From: Brachycybe producta
Lineage: Eukaryota > Arthropoda > Diplopoda > Playtdesmida > Andrognathidae
Length of the DNA stretch: 64,000 nucleotides
Reading direction: 5' to 3'
Assembly (NCBI GenBank): GCA_036925085.1
Contig: JAUPFP010000008.1
Location: forward strand, 2,763,957 to 2,827,956
Both the position numbers and the translations under genes were made by a program. Below the pieces are notes generated by a model. That model saw only the letters and a program-made list of their open reading frames with translations. It had not been told where the DNA came from and searched no databases. Shown here piece by piece: positions 25,534-37,924 of the stretch (the stretch's first letter is position 1; every line of letters starts with the position of its first letter).

Positions 25534-26233
25534 GTGAGTAGTACTATCTTTTCCATTGTTTTGTTTTTACCTTTCTCGATTAGTAAGACCAACTGTTGTT
25601 ATTTTTTTTTTCTCTCAGTTATTATATTATGTGTAAATAGTAAAAAAAAAAAAAGGTAATATACCACCACCACCACTTTCAAATTTACCACTCTTTATCA
25701 GTACGGGTGCCATGTCAATTGTAATGTACGTAATGGTGTAAGAGTCCCAATGAATAACAACACTTCGAGATTGTATGTGTCTTCTTCTTGAAGGTGTGTG
25801 TTGTTTGGTGTATGTCTCTTGTATAATATATGTTATAATAGTAAAACTCAAGTCATTCTTTCAAGTCTTGTCGCTCACGACACACAATACAAATTTAACT
25901 TCTCTCTCTGTTTTCTTCACATATATCTATTAGATTCTAAGTGTAACAACTGTTTGATTTTTCGTCTTAATATACCTAAACCGCGCGCAGGCGCCTATAC
26001 ATAAGTTTGAGGGGTTACACTTCTTATGGTAGATGTGTGTAGTAACGTTATTTCCGAACATCAAACTTTTTTTTTTTTCGAGTTTCTAGTTTTCTAAATT
26101 TTATATATATATATATATATATATAAAAAAAAACAAAAGTTTCGAATTCCTAACTTTACTTTTGTGTCTGTGAGGAGTGTGTGTGTGTATATGTGTGTGT
26201 GGGTTTGCTAGTGTGTTTCGTGTGACACCCATC

Positions 26234-26287
26234 ATGCTATTTAATGCTCATGGAACTTACAGAATGTCGCCTGTCTGCAATATGACA
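26234..26287 (+). other. Possible small exon before a GTAAGT donor
   Basis: A strong donor, ACA|GTAAGT at 26288, is preceded by two possible exon starts. One is an ATG at 26234 giving 18 codons (MLFNAHGTYRMSPVCNMT) in phase 0, as in an alternative first exon. The other is the acceptor TTACAG ending at 26262, giving a 25-nt micro-exon that would continue phase 0 from the exon ending at 25533 (NVACLQYD). The acceptor lacks a good pyrimidine tract. The segment is distinctly less AT-rich than the next kilobase. Which reading applies, if either, cannot be settled from sequence alone. Confidence 0.25.
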
Positions 26288-27663
26288 GTAAGTCCTAACT
26301 TACTATACTTTTCATTCTTTATACCTCTTTTTGTTTGGCCTTATATTTAATAATAATAATAATAATAACCCCTTTTTCATGATTTTGTAACTTGTACTGA
26401 AAATACATCATCAATCATCATATTTAATCAATTTTAAGATTTATTTTTTTCATTTTGATAAAAATTAATCGTAAGCTTTTTTTTGTTGTTTTGTTTGTTT
26501 GTTTGTTTTGATTTAACGATTTAACGAAGATTTCGTTTTCGCCCATTTATATTAAAAAACGTACCTTGCACGCATTTAAATGTATCATTATTCTTAAATA
26601 CTGCGAAAGGGCCATTTATTAGGGACCTTCCCATTTTTATATATAATGTAATTTTTTAAAAAATTTCTTTTTTTTTTATATATATATATAAATATTTTAT
26701 TTCAGAAAATGTTTAACAATTTTACTGATACAAGTCGCTATGTTTCGAGGGTGAAACTTGTATATTCATGATATAAGTTTATTTTTGTTTGTAATTTTCA
26801 TTTGAATTATTATCGAAACTGATAAAATTAAAAATTAGGAGGACCAAACAAAATTTCCGTTTTAACTAAAATAATATATGGGATAGAATTTATAATTGAA
26901 ATTGAATCTAATATGCATTTTAGTAATTATCGATGAAATCTACCAAATTTCGTTTCCGATAGAAATTCGTTTTTTATTTTAAGTTTCTTTAAAAAAAAAA
27001 TTTTTTTTTTTAATTTAGATCTTAAAACGAAATCAAAATTCATTTAATTATGGCGACAAATTGCAAATAGACAATATGTTAAATTCTATAAACCATCATT
27101 TACATTGTATAGATATGGGGCTATAATCGTTTTATCACTTTTATATATATATATATATGTATTAATTAGTTTGCATAAATTATAAATCACTTCGAACATT
27201 TTAAAGGAAATGTTACTAAAAACATAACCTCGTTTGGCCCTTATTATCGTCGTCCACTGTAGACAAACATGGGATCAAATTGATATTTCCAAAGGTTCAA
27301 AATTACAAAACATCTTTTTTTTTTTCTTCTTCTAAACAAATCTCTTATTATTTTTTAAACAAACTTTTTAATTTGGTTGTTTAGATTTGATACAAATTGC
27401 ACAGTTACCACATTGGTCACTTTTAATTGTGTATTGTTGTTTCAATAGACTTCTTCAATGTTACACACACACACATTAATAAAATATGAGACTTTAATAT
27501 GTAAATATATTTTTATGTAGTTTCTATTTGTTTACTAAAGGTGAACTCTCACCTCGACCGCCCCCTCCCCTCCCCTCCCCTTCATATATTTATGAATAAC
27601 TAATAAGCCTCTTTATATGTGTGTGTGTAAACATAATTATTTAGTCTGGTGATATCATTCATA

Positions 27664-27690
27664 ATGATGATGATGATGATGATGATGATG
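27664..27690. repeat. (GAT)n microsatellite
   Basis: Nine GAT units followed by degenerate GGTGATGGTGA. Confidence 0.9.
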
Positions 27691-27919
27691 GTGATGGTGA
27701 CACCACCATCCCACCACCCCCCTCCCCTCATTTATCCATTCACGGTGCAATTAAGATTAATAAGCAACACTTGCATCACCTTTAACCTTCTTCAAAAATC
27801 ACTTTGTGTCTTACCTTCCATTAAACAACGTCAATATAATATGCAACCAAACAATTTTTTACTCAGCAAACTTTTGTTGTTTAAAAAGTTGCGAATGAAC
27901 CGAATTAGAAATAATAATA

Positions 27920-27921
27920 GA

Positions 27922-27951
<30 letters not shown>
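27920..27951. repeat. (AAT)n microsatellite
   Basis: About ten AAT units. Further AAT runs stand at 26349-26369, 45901-45920, 49925-49953 and 55228-55250. Confidence 0.9.
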
Positions 27952-27953
<2 letters not shown>

Positions 27954-28264
27954 GAAGAAGAAGAAAAAAATGCTGATGTTTTTGACAGTTTTTAGATTTC
28001 AGAATCAGACAGACGTCTAAATTTATAATTGAGTGTTTAATTTGTGTCTGAGTATATGAAAATTATTAAGTAAAAGGTTGGCTCGACCAGGTACCTTTTT
28101 GAAATTATGAAGCCAGTAATTTGAAATGATTTCAAAATTTGCATTTCTGGTTCATTATCTATATTTCAGTCTCATAATTATTCATATAGATCTGAAATTT
28201 TTATAATTAAGCTTAATTAAATAATTTAGGAGTAAATAAGGCAATCTGAATACTACTTCGAAAA

Positions 28265-28615
28265 TGACTTAAGTTAGTTTTAAAGTATAAAACGCCCTCT
28301 CAAATTCTGGTTACTTTAGAAATTAGAAAGGTAACCGTAATAACTCATGGGTATTTTCATGTTGATATATATCCTTTAAAATGTTTTTTTTTTTTTATCT
28401 CGGTTGGAAAATGACCCAACTACTTTATGTAAACGACACTTTTTGTTTAAAATTTTTGTCTATAAAAAGTTTAATTTTGATGAAAATACTATAAAGTGAT
28501 TTAGCTACCATTCTAGTATCTAATGTCATACTTTCAATTTCTCCTTAGTGTTTGTTGCTCATGAAACGCAGAAAATTTCGAGTTCGAAATCATCTGTTCA
28601 TAAAACATCTTAAAT
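28265..28615. mobile_element. CTAGTTTCTAA-family palindromic repeat near 28.4 kb
   Basis: The left arm contains AACGCCCTCTCAAATTCTGG, TTAGAAATTAGAAAGGTAAC and TATTTTCATGTTGATATATA. The right arm contains GTGATTTAGCTACCATTCTA, TTTCAATTTCTCCTTAGTGT and GTTGCTCATGAAACGCAG. The last motif is the reverse complement of the left outer arm of the copy at 2.2 kb. A partial further copy follows at about 28740-28900. Confidence 0.6.
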
Positions 28616-30355
28616 GAACCTTTGTTGAAATCTTCTTTAAAAAATAAACTACTGTATTTATGGCAGTTAAAAAAAATTGTCTGGGCCGTATCTTCAAGTG
28701 AAAAGCCAAAAATTAAAAATTAAAAATTGTCTACTAAACTGTCATTTTAAGACATCTATCAACAATGTAAATCCCTTTATGTGATTTAGTCTGACTTTCT
28801 ACTTTTCTAGTTTCTAAAACACATTTCATTGTCTTTCAGAAGTTGTTGCTTAAAAAGCACGAAATAACCAAAGTTCCATTCTAGGTTCCATTCGACCATT
28901 TTCTTGTAACTGCCTAATCATCTCACGAAATACATTATGTACACCTGATGTTCATCTAAAAGCAAAGGGCCATTCCATTTTCACCAGAAAAAAAAGACAG
29001 AATTTAGGTCCAAAAAGATGTCCCTCTTCATAATTATTAAGTAAATATAAACTTGCAAAAAAAAGTGAAAAACTTGGGGCACTCTTATGATTCGTATATA
29101 TATACGATGAAGAAGAACCCCCCCCCCCTCCCCTCCCCTCCATTGTTGTGGAATGTGAAAAGAAAGGTTGCATATAAGCTGAAAATGCCCATCGCATAAT
29201 GATACAGGTGACACACCATATAGTAGAGATATTGGACCATCCATTCAAGTGAAGGGGGACAAATGCAAAGGCCACACAGGTACACACACACACACAAAAA
29301 AATAGCCATGACACAAAGAAAGAGGCAAAATGGCATTTGTATTGCATACAAATATTTAACAAAGCAAATATATAAGAAGAGCCTTTTCTATTCTTTCAAC
29401 TATGGGAGTCAATCCGCCCCTCCCCTTTACTGATGCAAATATTGTCACAATGAAGTCAACTAACCCCCCATAATTCCTCAACCCCCAACAACCTCTCACT
29501 CAAGAAAAAAAAAAGGTCACGGTCTTGAGTTTTACATTCCATGTTCAAACATATATTTTGACAACAGTTATTAAAGTCCGCCCACACCCCCTTCCACCTT
29601 AAACATGCATGGCATACATACATGTATATAATATTCATAGGGATTTTAATGACAATGATTGTTAGGTTAGGACCCTAAGTAAATAAACATTTAAGGCAAG
29701 TAATTCCAAATTGCGTTTTGGATTATAAATGAGTGTGTGGTACACTATAATTGTTTCAAATATTGACATTCCAAAAATATACCTTAATTTGTATTTTGTA
29801 ATTATAACATATATAAATGCATTATACATTAAAGGTACAAAACCTTTTTTTTTTGTGTTCTTTTCGAGAGAGACAAAAAAAAACACAGGTAGAACTCAAA
29901 AGGCCTCTATCTCTCTCTCTCTCTCTCTCTGTACACACAGGCATATGTCAGAGATAGAAAGATGGTAGTCATTAAAAAATTACGAAGAGGTTGGATAAAA
30001 TAATACAGAGGCGTAGCTCAGTGTCACGACTGCTATTCTTCTTTAGCTCTCATGTGAAAGAATAAAATTTTAATTAAGCGGTAAAAATTGCATTAACGAA
30101 TACATGAACTGAGGAGGAGGGACGGAGATGAGAGACACCAACTCATTTAAAATTTCAATGCCATCGGCTGACACACATTAAGGCGAACCAACATGGCCGA
30201 CAAAGTAAAAAAAAAAAAAACCTTGAAAACAATACAAAGGACACACCAAACGAATACACAGTTTTGTAGAAGTCCAGCCACAACCAAAGGTGTGATCAAA
30301 TCTTATTATAGTCTATCAGGGTTGAGAAAAAGGTGGCGTTTATACTGACCAGTAA

Positions 30356-30514
30356 GGCCCGATGCACACATGCGTTTTTTGAACGTGCGGTCCCGCTGCG
30401 GCAACGGAGGTATGTGCGCATTGCTCCACATAACTTCTAGTATCTTAGACCGTAATTGCGGCGACGCAACGGTGCCACACGTCTAAATAAAAAACCATGT
30501 GTGCATCGCGGGCC
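30356..30514. mobile_element. Short MITE with GGCCCG ends and TAA duplication
   Basis: This 159-bp element starts GGCCCGATGCACACATGCG and ends ATGTGTGCATCGCGGGCC. It is flanked by TAA on both sides (30353-30355 and 30515-30517). TAA duplication with GGCC/GGGC ends matches PIF/Harbinger-type MITEs. The interior is unusually rich in CG (GGTCCCGCTGCGGCAACGG), in contrast to flanking DNA, and holds no gene. Confidence 0.75.
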
Positions 30515-31209
30515 TAAATGATTGTGATGTGGTAGAAATGGTAAAAACTGGCGGTTTAAACCGCCAAATTGGTAACTTACGACTTCTTCAGTTAATTCTT
30601 TTCAGAGTTTAAATAGATCTAAGTAGAATAAGTTATCTTTCTGGAATTCTGGCAAATGATTTTGTTATCTTAAAAGTACTGTATATTACTTTGACCTGCT
30701 TGAAAAAAGCTTGCTTTTGCAGGAAACAATAATTATAACTTGTGCAAAATGTCAGAACTTCAAAAGTATCACAATGTTGTAATTGCAGGACATATAGTAT
30801 AGCAGTGAATGTAGACTAACCACAGCTAATTTAGTCAGGATTTTTACATTAGTACCTTTTTGCTACCATGTTTTTAAAGGTTCACACCCAAATATAAAAA
30901 AATTCAATTCTTGCAAATTATCTTATATTGCTTTTTTAAACTTTCAAATTAGTGCAGTGTAAAGGCGAAGAGAGCAAAAACTTTTCTAATATTTTCTTTT
31001 TAAATTTTGAGCAATTGATGTCGCTACCGTCAATTGCATTACACATTTTTTTTAAATAAAAATTTAACCTTTTATAAAACAAATTGGGGCTTTCCCATGA
31101 TTTTTTTTTTTGACCAAAAATTACAAATTTCCCTGATAATCACTGCCTCAATTTCATTTCACTGATTTTGCTTAAGTTTTCAGGCTGATTATGAGCCCTA
31201 GTGTACTAA

Positions 31210-31309
31210 GGCCGATTTCAAACAGTGTGTGTAAACTTAAAATAGGATTTTGCTATAATGGAACCCTGAAAATATGTGACATAAGTACGCATATCGTGTG
31301 GAACTGGCC
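31210..31309. mobile_element. 100-bp MITE with GGCC ends and TAA duplication
   Basis: Its ends are GGCCGATTTCAAACAGTGTG and CATATCGTGTGGAACTGGCC, and TAA stands at 31207-31209 and 31310-31312. It is very short even for a MITE. A lone relative of its right end (GCATCGTGTGGAACCGGCT followed by TAA) occurs at 47572-47593 without a detectable left partner. Confidence 0.65.
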
Positions 31310-33547
31310 TAACATATCATATACAAACTGAATGTCACACATTCATTCTGGTTCAACACCTCATAGTTATTCAATGACTCATTTACTTAGAATTTAAAAC
31401 TTTAGTGCTCACTATACACACTTTGAACATGATGCTACTGTCTGGTTTGGTCCTAGTATACAGAAAGGATTGGTCATGTGAGAGAACAGGACACTCACTA
31501 CTTAAAAAGAAAACATGTTGCAATATGGAGCCAGCCCACCAATGAAGTTATTACTATTAAAGTCATTGTCATTGAAGCTTGATATAATGGTTGTTCATAA
31601 GCTCATAACATACATCTCCATCCATCTGGCGAGAAAACTTAACTTTGGAAAAGAAAAAAAAAAGTATAAGCCATAAAGTGGCTATTAAAAGTGTTCTAAA
31701 CATCTGTGCACACACGTTCAACACACGCCTGGGACACACATACACAAAACTTATTTATTCATTGACTGCAAAGACATACCGACCAAATACAGTGACGATG
31801 GCCCCAGAGATTGAGAGAGAAAAAAAAAGAGACAGTGAGTGAGAGAGAGAGACACAAACATAACTTCCCTTCCTACATTATAATATACACAGGATTCATC
31901 CGAGATGAGTTTACATCTAAGTTACTCTTAACAGGATATTCATACAAAAATGAATGTGTGTACTCATTTCAAGCATCATCTCATAATAGAAAGCCGAAAA
32001 AGACGGGTGCATGGCATGGCATGGTACAAAAAAAAGAAGGCACAACAACAGTTTTTTATGTCCTAAAAGACGGGTGCCACCAAAACCATCAAAAAATTCA
32101 CAGCTCCCATTTTGCTCCCTCTATTTGCACCACCCCCACATCTTCCATATGTCCCATTTGGTTTCTGAGCGGCATTTTTCCATGGAAGTCACAGTATAAA
32201 CTGTATACATACACACAGTACAGTACAGTACACTGTGTCAGAACTCAAAAAACGATGGTTATTTTGGCTCTCGTTTAAAAAATCCTATAATGTCAGGCCA
32301 CAGGCACGTGTGTGTGCCTAAGAGAATCAGTTCGACTGTATTTTTCAGCTACTGAACTCCTTGTGTTATTATCCTCTATTGCCCAAAGAAACAATCGCCT
32401 TCATTCAACTGAAAAATATGTGATCTACACACGGTTTCAATTTCACAAAAAAAAAAAAAAGGTCCTGCAGTTGGGATGTATCAAAACAAAACCGAAAAAC
32501 CTACATATCCACCCCCACATTACGAACTTCTGGTGTTATTATACACATATAAATAGGTTACAACATTAGCACAGCTTTAGCTTTTTTTTTCTTAACATCT
32601 AAAATGAATTTTAAGTTGTCATTGTGTTAATACTGTAATATTGACTACATTCAGGTAGGCTATTTCACAGTTTATCAAATTAACCCACTTAAAATGAAAG
32701 GACCTCTTTTTTTTTTCTTTCTTCTCAATAGTGAACCATAAAACTAGCAATAAAATTAGCACTACCAAACAGAATCCATAAAGTATTAGGAAATTGACCT
32801 TTAAGACTCTCAATGTATTTACTCGTGGAATGTAGGCTGGTTAATCAAAAAGCTGTTTCTAAAACGATTTTCTCGCTTCAAATTCAACCAATGATATCTT
32901 CAAAACGTCACATAAAACTTTATTTCACACCGAGTTGTTCATTGCCACTTGATTTTGTCACACAACTTGTCAGCATGTCCTTGCACAACCTGTGAAATTG
33001 ACCTTTGTTTAAAGTTTAGAAATCTTAACATGATTATACATAGCTTCCATTATTATAACTACATTTCATTTTAGTGCAAACAAACGTGGTTAAATTAATC
33101 CCAGTTAAATTTTCCAACAATGAAGTTATTTAACTGCATTTATAATTTTATACAACATGGTTAACCACATTGTTGACTTATTTAAAACCTTAAAACGTCA
33201 ATAAATGTTGTAAACATGCATTTCGCATACAAAAAACATGGCGACTAGTGAGAGTACTCAATTTTTCCAATGAATGAGAAGTGTAAATTTTAAAAGATGT
33301 ATCATATTGTCTAAATATGACGTGAACATCAACAGGAAGTGACACAAAATCATTTCATCAGAGTTATAATGTTTTTTTTTTTATAAATGAGAACATAGCA
33401 GAGTATACACTTTCAAGCTTGACTACAGTTAACTATAACTTTGGTTAAGTAAATGCAGTTATTCTTTTCATAATGACAAAGAGATATTACAGGTTTTGTC
33501 ACTTGGTGACATTGCAGTCTAACTGTAATGTCTAAGTTGTATTGTGT

Positions 33548-33656
33548 AAATCGTTTAACACGAAATGAAAAGGACCGGAATATTTTTTCGTATTATAAAA
33601 ATTGTTATGCTATTCTAATGGAACGCGCCGAAAATACATTTCGTGTTAAACGGTTT
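33548..33656. mobile_element. 109-bp fold-back repeat
   Basis: The left arm AAATCGTTTAACACGAAATG (33548-33567) is matched by the inverted right arm 33637-33656 with one mismatch. The inner flanks CCGGAATATTTT and GCCGAAAATA pair weakly. No gene or target duplication is apparent. It is most simply a small MITE; a structured RNA is less likely given the 69-base loop. Confidence 0.5.
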
Positions 33657-33981
33657 TTCACTATATTTCTTTTCCCCTTGAGATAGTTACAACTACAGAT
33701 AGACCTACACCATGTATTCTAACGTTAGCCACGAAATAAACTCGATCAGATGATGTCCACGCAATGGAATACATACTAACAAGATGATGATGATGGGCTT
33801 CAAGTACATTTATTGAACACTTTATTTTCAATATCTAAGTGCAGCGCCAAAGTGACTGACTGACACCATTATGTACCTACCCCATCATCAATCGTAAATT
33901 TTCGGTCATTTTTGCATCATGTGGGGCGGTCCTTGTCACTAACAAACTTGTGATAACAGCAATATAGCCAACCATATAATC

Positions 33982-33984
<3 letters not shown>

Positions 33985-34052
<68 letters not shown>
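33985..34052. repeat. (TC)n microsatellite, long
   Basis: About 68 bases of TC repeat with a single extra T near 34043. A pure pyrimidine strand of this length can form triplex DNA. Confidence 0.95.
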
Positions 34053-34841
34053 CCGTTTTTATAAGAAAATATTATATCTCATTCAGAATTAATATACAAT
34101 TTTGGTAGTAGGAATTTATTATTAAATTAATAATAATAAAAAAAATATTGTTTGAAAGCTATAATTGACCAAAAAAAAATAGAAGCTGGCCTACATTGTT
34201 ACAAGACCATATTACATTGTTGCATATTTTTTTTTTATCTAAATTGAATTTTCACATGTACTTTTTTTAATGTGACGTTTGTCAATCACTTTTGAATTCC
34301 TAATTATTAATTACTCTTTAAATTCGAGAAATGTTCATACTCATTCAATTATATTCTATAAAGAGCTTCTTCTTCTTCTTCTGACTATTTTTTTCTTCTT
34401 CTTAAGTTCGGTTTTTTTTTTTTTTTTTTTTTGGTTTTGCTTATTCACACTTTACATTTAAATTAATTGACTTCCACTTTACAACAACACAAAAACTAAA
34501 TCGTTGCCTTTCACAAAACAAAAAGTTGAAGCCACGAAGTTTCTGCATGTGGCTGGCCCTACTTGTCAACTGGTCAAAAACCCTCGCTCTCTCTTTCTCT
34601 CTACCTCCAATCTTTCCGCTTTTTTTAGATATAAAAATAGGAAACAAAAACTGCGAATGTAATAAATCTAATAATTTACTAATAGCAGCAGAGATAATCT
34701 AAAAAAAAAATTAAGAATTAGGAGAAAAAAAAAAAAAGGAATTTATATCTAATGGCAGCTAATGGGTTTAACCAAAACAAAAACAAAAAAATCTTTGCAT
34801 CTGTTTTGATAAAAACAAAAACTTGCATAACTATGCAGATT

Positions 34842-34844
<3 letters not shown>

Positions 34845-34891
<47 letters not shown>
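34845..34891. repeat. (AG)n microsatellite
   Basis: An uninterrupted AG run of 47 bases, about 800 bp after the TC run at 33985, with which it could pair as an inverted repeat. Confidence 0.95.
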
Positions 34892-34896
<5 letters not shown>

Positions 34897-36088
34897 CATC
34901 ATTAACACACGAACACGAGCATTGGCGTGCGCGTGCAACTGCTGCGTTTTGTTTTTTTGCGACAGTTGAAAGTTGTTTTTTTGCGACACATACTGTAGAT
35001 AAACAGAAGAAGACCCAGAGACCCAAAATGAGTTGTTTAAAAACTTCAAAAGTAAAAGTTATGGTAAAGTGACACGTGTCTGTAAAAGGGAAGAAGAAAA
35101 ACTTGCTTTTCTTTGCATAATATAAGCTTAGAATAGCTGATATGGATGAAGAAATGTAATATGTGATTCAAAACTTAAACATACACACACTCAACAATAG
35201 ACAGACAGACACACATTTACGTCCTCCTTTAAACTCCTCCTCATCAAGCCATATTATAAGGATGGCCTCAATAGGACAAAAACTTAAGAATTTGCATCCA
35301 CATGGATGAGCAAAAGCTGAATGTTGCCAGTTGCTTTTTTTAAAAAAAAAATAGGGGAGGAATAGGAGGAGGAGGAGAACTACAAATTGACGCTTAAATT
35401 GATGTACTTGTCTATTATGACTTTTGAAAGAACAGGCGCGCCTTCATAAATGTACCGTGCATGTGTGTGTATTGTGATTTCTTTCTCTATTCGTGAAGTT
35501 TTCAATTTCGAAAACAATAAACGTCAAAAAAGTGACAATTTCAGTGGATTGCCATGAATCTATATTACTAACTATAGAAAAAAAAAGGGTCAATTTGCCA
35601 ACTTGTCATGTTCAAATCATAAATACACAACGCAAAAAAAAAAAAAAACACATGCGTTTTGTATTTGTAATGTCACTTCACTTGATTTCAACCTCTATCC
35701 ATTTTTACCAACCAAAAAAAAAAGCATCTAATTGAAATTATACATTTCTAAAATAAAAATAATAAATTTGTTAATTTCCTCTGAAAATATTACATTTTTT
35801 CTAATATTATATATACTGAAACGGACATTTTTTACACATCCACAGCATAAACAAGATAAAAAAAAGAATTAGGAACACTTAAAAAAAATGTATCACTCAT
35901 TAATGCATCATCACGAATAACTACTGAAAGAAAAATGGCCAAACACACCTGAGAGAATGACCTTACTTTAGAAAATTTGTGTTCAATGTCTCTTTTGTGT
36001 TGTCACCACAAACTTATATGGAAAAGACTTGTTCCATCATTACCGATTTCCTTTCCAAGTTCTTTTTTGATCTCGATTGAGAGGAAGG

Positions 36089-36350
36089 ATTCGAGGTGGA
36101 GGCTAGAATAGTTTCGATTTAATCGGATTGACGTTTTTTTTTTCTTCTGCACATTATTACCCTTTACTTATCGATTTTTTTAGCATCAATGGACATGACA
36201 TCATTCTGTTAAAACGGAATTTGGCTAGGATAACATTGGTCTCAGGTGCATTGTGTACCAATTACACTTGAAAGATGTTAATTTGGTATTCAAGCCACCC
36301 ATTCCATCATCAGTTATAATAACATCTGATACTTAGCCTCCACCTCCAAG
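36089..36350. mobile_element. Fold-back element with GGAGGTGGAGGCTAG arms, copy 2
   Basis: The left arm ATTCGAGGTGGAGGCTAG (36089-36106) and right arm CTTAGCCTCCACCTCCAAG (36332-36350) face each other across about 225 bp. The interior contains ATTGGTCTCAGGTGCATTGT, like the centre of the element at 9509. It is longer and more diverged than copy 1. Confidence 0.55.
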
Positions 36351-37085
36351 TTACAAAACTCAATCCTGGAGGACTTGAAAAAATCAAATCAGCCGAAATG
36401 GATGTACCGTCCCACCAATGTAAGAAGATGAAAAACCAGAATGACTCCAGGAGACAAGATACTTTGCCCCTGAAAAAAATACCATCGGATCACACTCCAA
36501 GAATACAATAACAAATTATAAAAGTGATTAATTCAAGATTCAATCCCCCCCCCCCTCCTCCTCCTCCTCCCCTTTTCATTCGATCAGTTAGGTTAACTAA
36601 TATGGTGTAGGTATTTGTATGAATATGCAGCACGCGCATTTTGTAACCTCATCTTTTTTGGTTTAAAAGAGAAGGAGGTCTATGACCTTTAAACGTGTGC
36701 AATATGTGTTCAGTGTCGGGACACCTGAAAAAAAAAGTGGGATTTATCCAAATTATTCTGACAGCAATCAACAACCGATTCAGAATTTTTTTTTTTTTCT
36801 GTTTCAAAATCGCACGCGATTATAGAAGAAAATGGCTTTTTAAAAAAATTCAAGAGTTTTAAGTTTTAAAAGAGATTATGAAAAATGAGATTGTCAGCTT
36901 ACGTTTTTTTTTTATAGTTACGTGTGTATACGTAGTCATTGTTCACATGGAGCCCATTTCACTCACTGTTTAGAAAAGACTTTTTTTTTTACTTTGGGTA
37001 TTTGAGCCGGACACCACACACACAAACACACAGACACAAAAGGTCCTATTCATTTCGACCTTTTTTTCATTGTCAGCATTCATTG

Positions 37086-37118
<33 letters not shown>
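37086..37118. repeat. (GAT)n microsatellite
   Basis: About eleven GAT units. Similar GAT/ATC runs occur at 664-684, 6747-6767, 8320-8343, 18286-18306, 27664-27690 and 56658-56679, so this is the favoured trinucleotide of the genome. Confidence 0.9.
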
Positions 37119-37119
<1 letters not shown>

Positions 37120-37311
37120 AATGCATTCTTAAAAAGAAAAATGAGAATAAAATTTGATGCAATGAAATTCAAGTTTCAAAATGCAATGAATATTCAAAAT
37201 GAGCTTTACAATTATCACAATGGAAATCTTAGAAAACAATTGATAACTAATGAGAACCACACCACTTTATATAAAATTCGGTATATCGGAATTCAAATCA
37301 CAAAATTCTAA

Positions 37312-37816
37312 AGCCCCGTTATACACCATCAATTATGTCTTCAATAAATGTATAAATTAAAATTTATAAATGTGACATGGCATGTGTATAACGACATGAA
37401 TGTTAAAATTATTTGTTCAAAGTTGCATTAATTTAGAAAATGTTCTATTTTTCTTAAATGATCACATTTACTGTATAGAGCGCTTTTTTTAGGATCAGCA
37501 TCATTCTTATGTAATTTACAAAGCTATATACGATGCGCTCTGCAACATATTTAGCACACCTCTCTCCCCCCCCCCCCCCAATTTTCTTGTCTAGAAGGTC
37601 ACAAAGGTCAGATATACGATAATCTGTCACACTACGCACTGTTCTGCGCACATTTTTTTTAAGTAAAAATGTTCGAATACTTTTACAAGTGTGTATAACC
37701 ACCGATTGATACTTATAAATTAATTTATACATTTTATTTACCAAATCATTGAAGAAAACTTTCATCATTTAATTCACACAAATATTTAAGACATAATTGA
37801 TGGTGTATAACGGGCT
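37312..37816. mobile_element. MITE with GTTATACACC ends, complete copy
   Basis: This 505-bp element has ends AGCCCCGTTATACACCATCA and GGTGTATAACGGGCT, with inverted repeats of about 37 bp extending into matching AT-rich subterminal DNA. The flanks are TAA (37309-37311) and CAA (37817-37819), consistent with a worn TAA duplication. A second copy lies at 42710. On the - strand a frame of 104 codons from 37768 to 37454 includes VRRTVRSVTDYRISDLCDLL, repeated nearly unchanged in the second copy. I cannot assign it to a transposase family. Confidence 0.75.
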
Positions 37817-37924
37817 CAAGGGGTATTTTTTTTTTCTTTCTTGGTAACCATTTTTACAGATCGAACAACTTATATTTTGTCTTGAAAATCTTGTTTCCAA
37901 AATGCAAAATAAATTTAAGATAAA

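Larger units (their letters stand above)
26300..30355. other. Very AT-rich stretch, possibly intronic
   Basis: 26300-27600 is extremely AT-rich, with TA, AAT and TTTG runs. It is followed by GAT and AAT microsatellites and the CTAGTTTCTAA-family repeats. If the 25 kb exon is real this is its downstream intron. No exon is recognised. Confidence 0.45.
31313..36088. other. Gene-free stretch with TC and AG microsatellites
   Basis: The longest frame, 31811-32278 on + (155 codons), has mixed composition but no domain, no ATG-context or splice support, and runs through repeat-like CA/AG patches. I treat it as chance. The 33548 fold-back and the TC/AG runs are the only clear structures. Confidence 0.5.

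Noticed and set aside
30010-30085. GGCGTAGCTCAGTG, resembling a tRNA start
   Set aside because: No B-box, anticodon arm or acceptor pairing could be formed.
31811-32278. A 155-codon + strand open frame
   Set aside because: No recognisable domain, starts inside an AG-rich repeat, and has no conserved features; chance is the simplest explanation.
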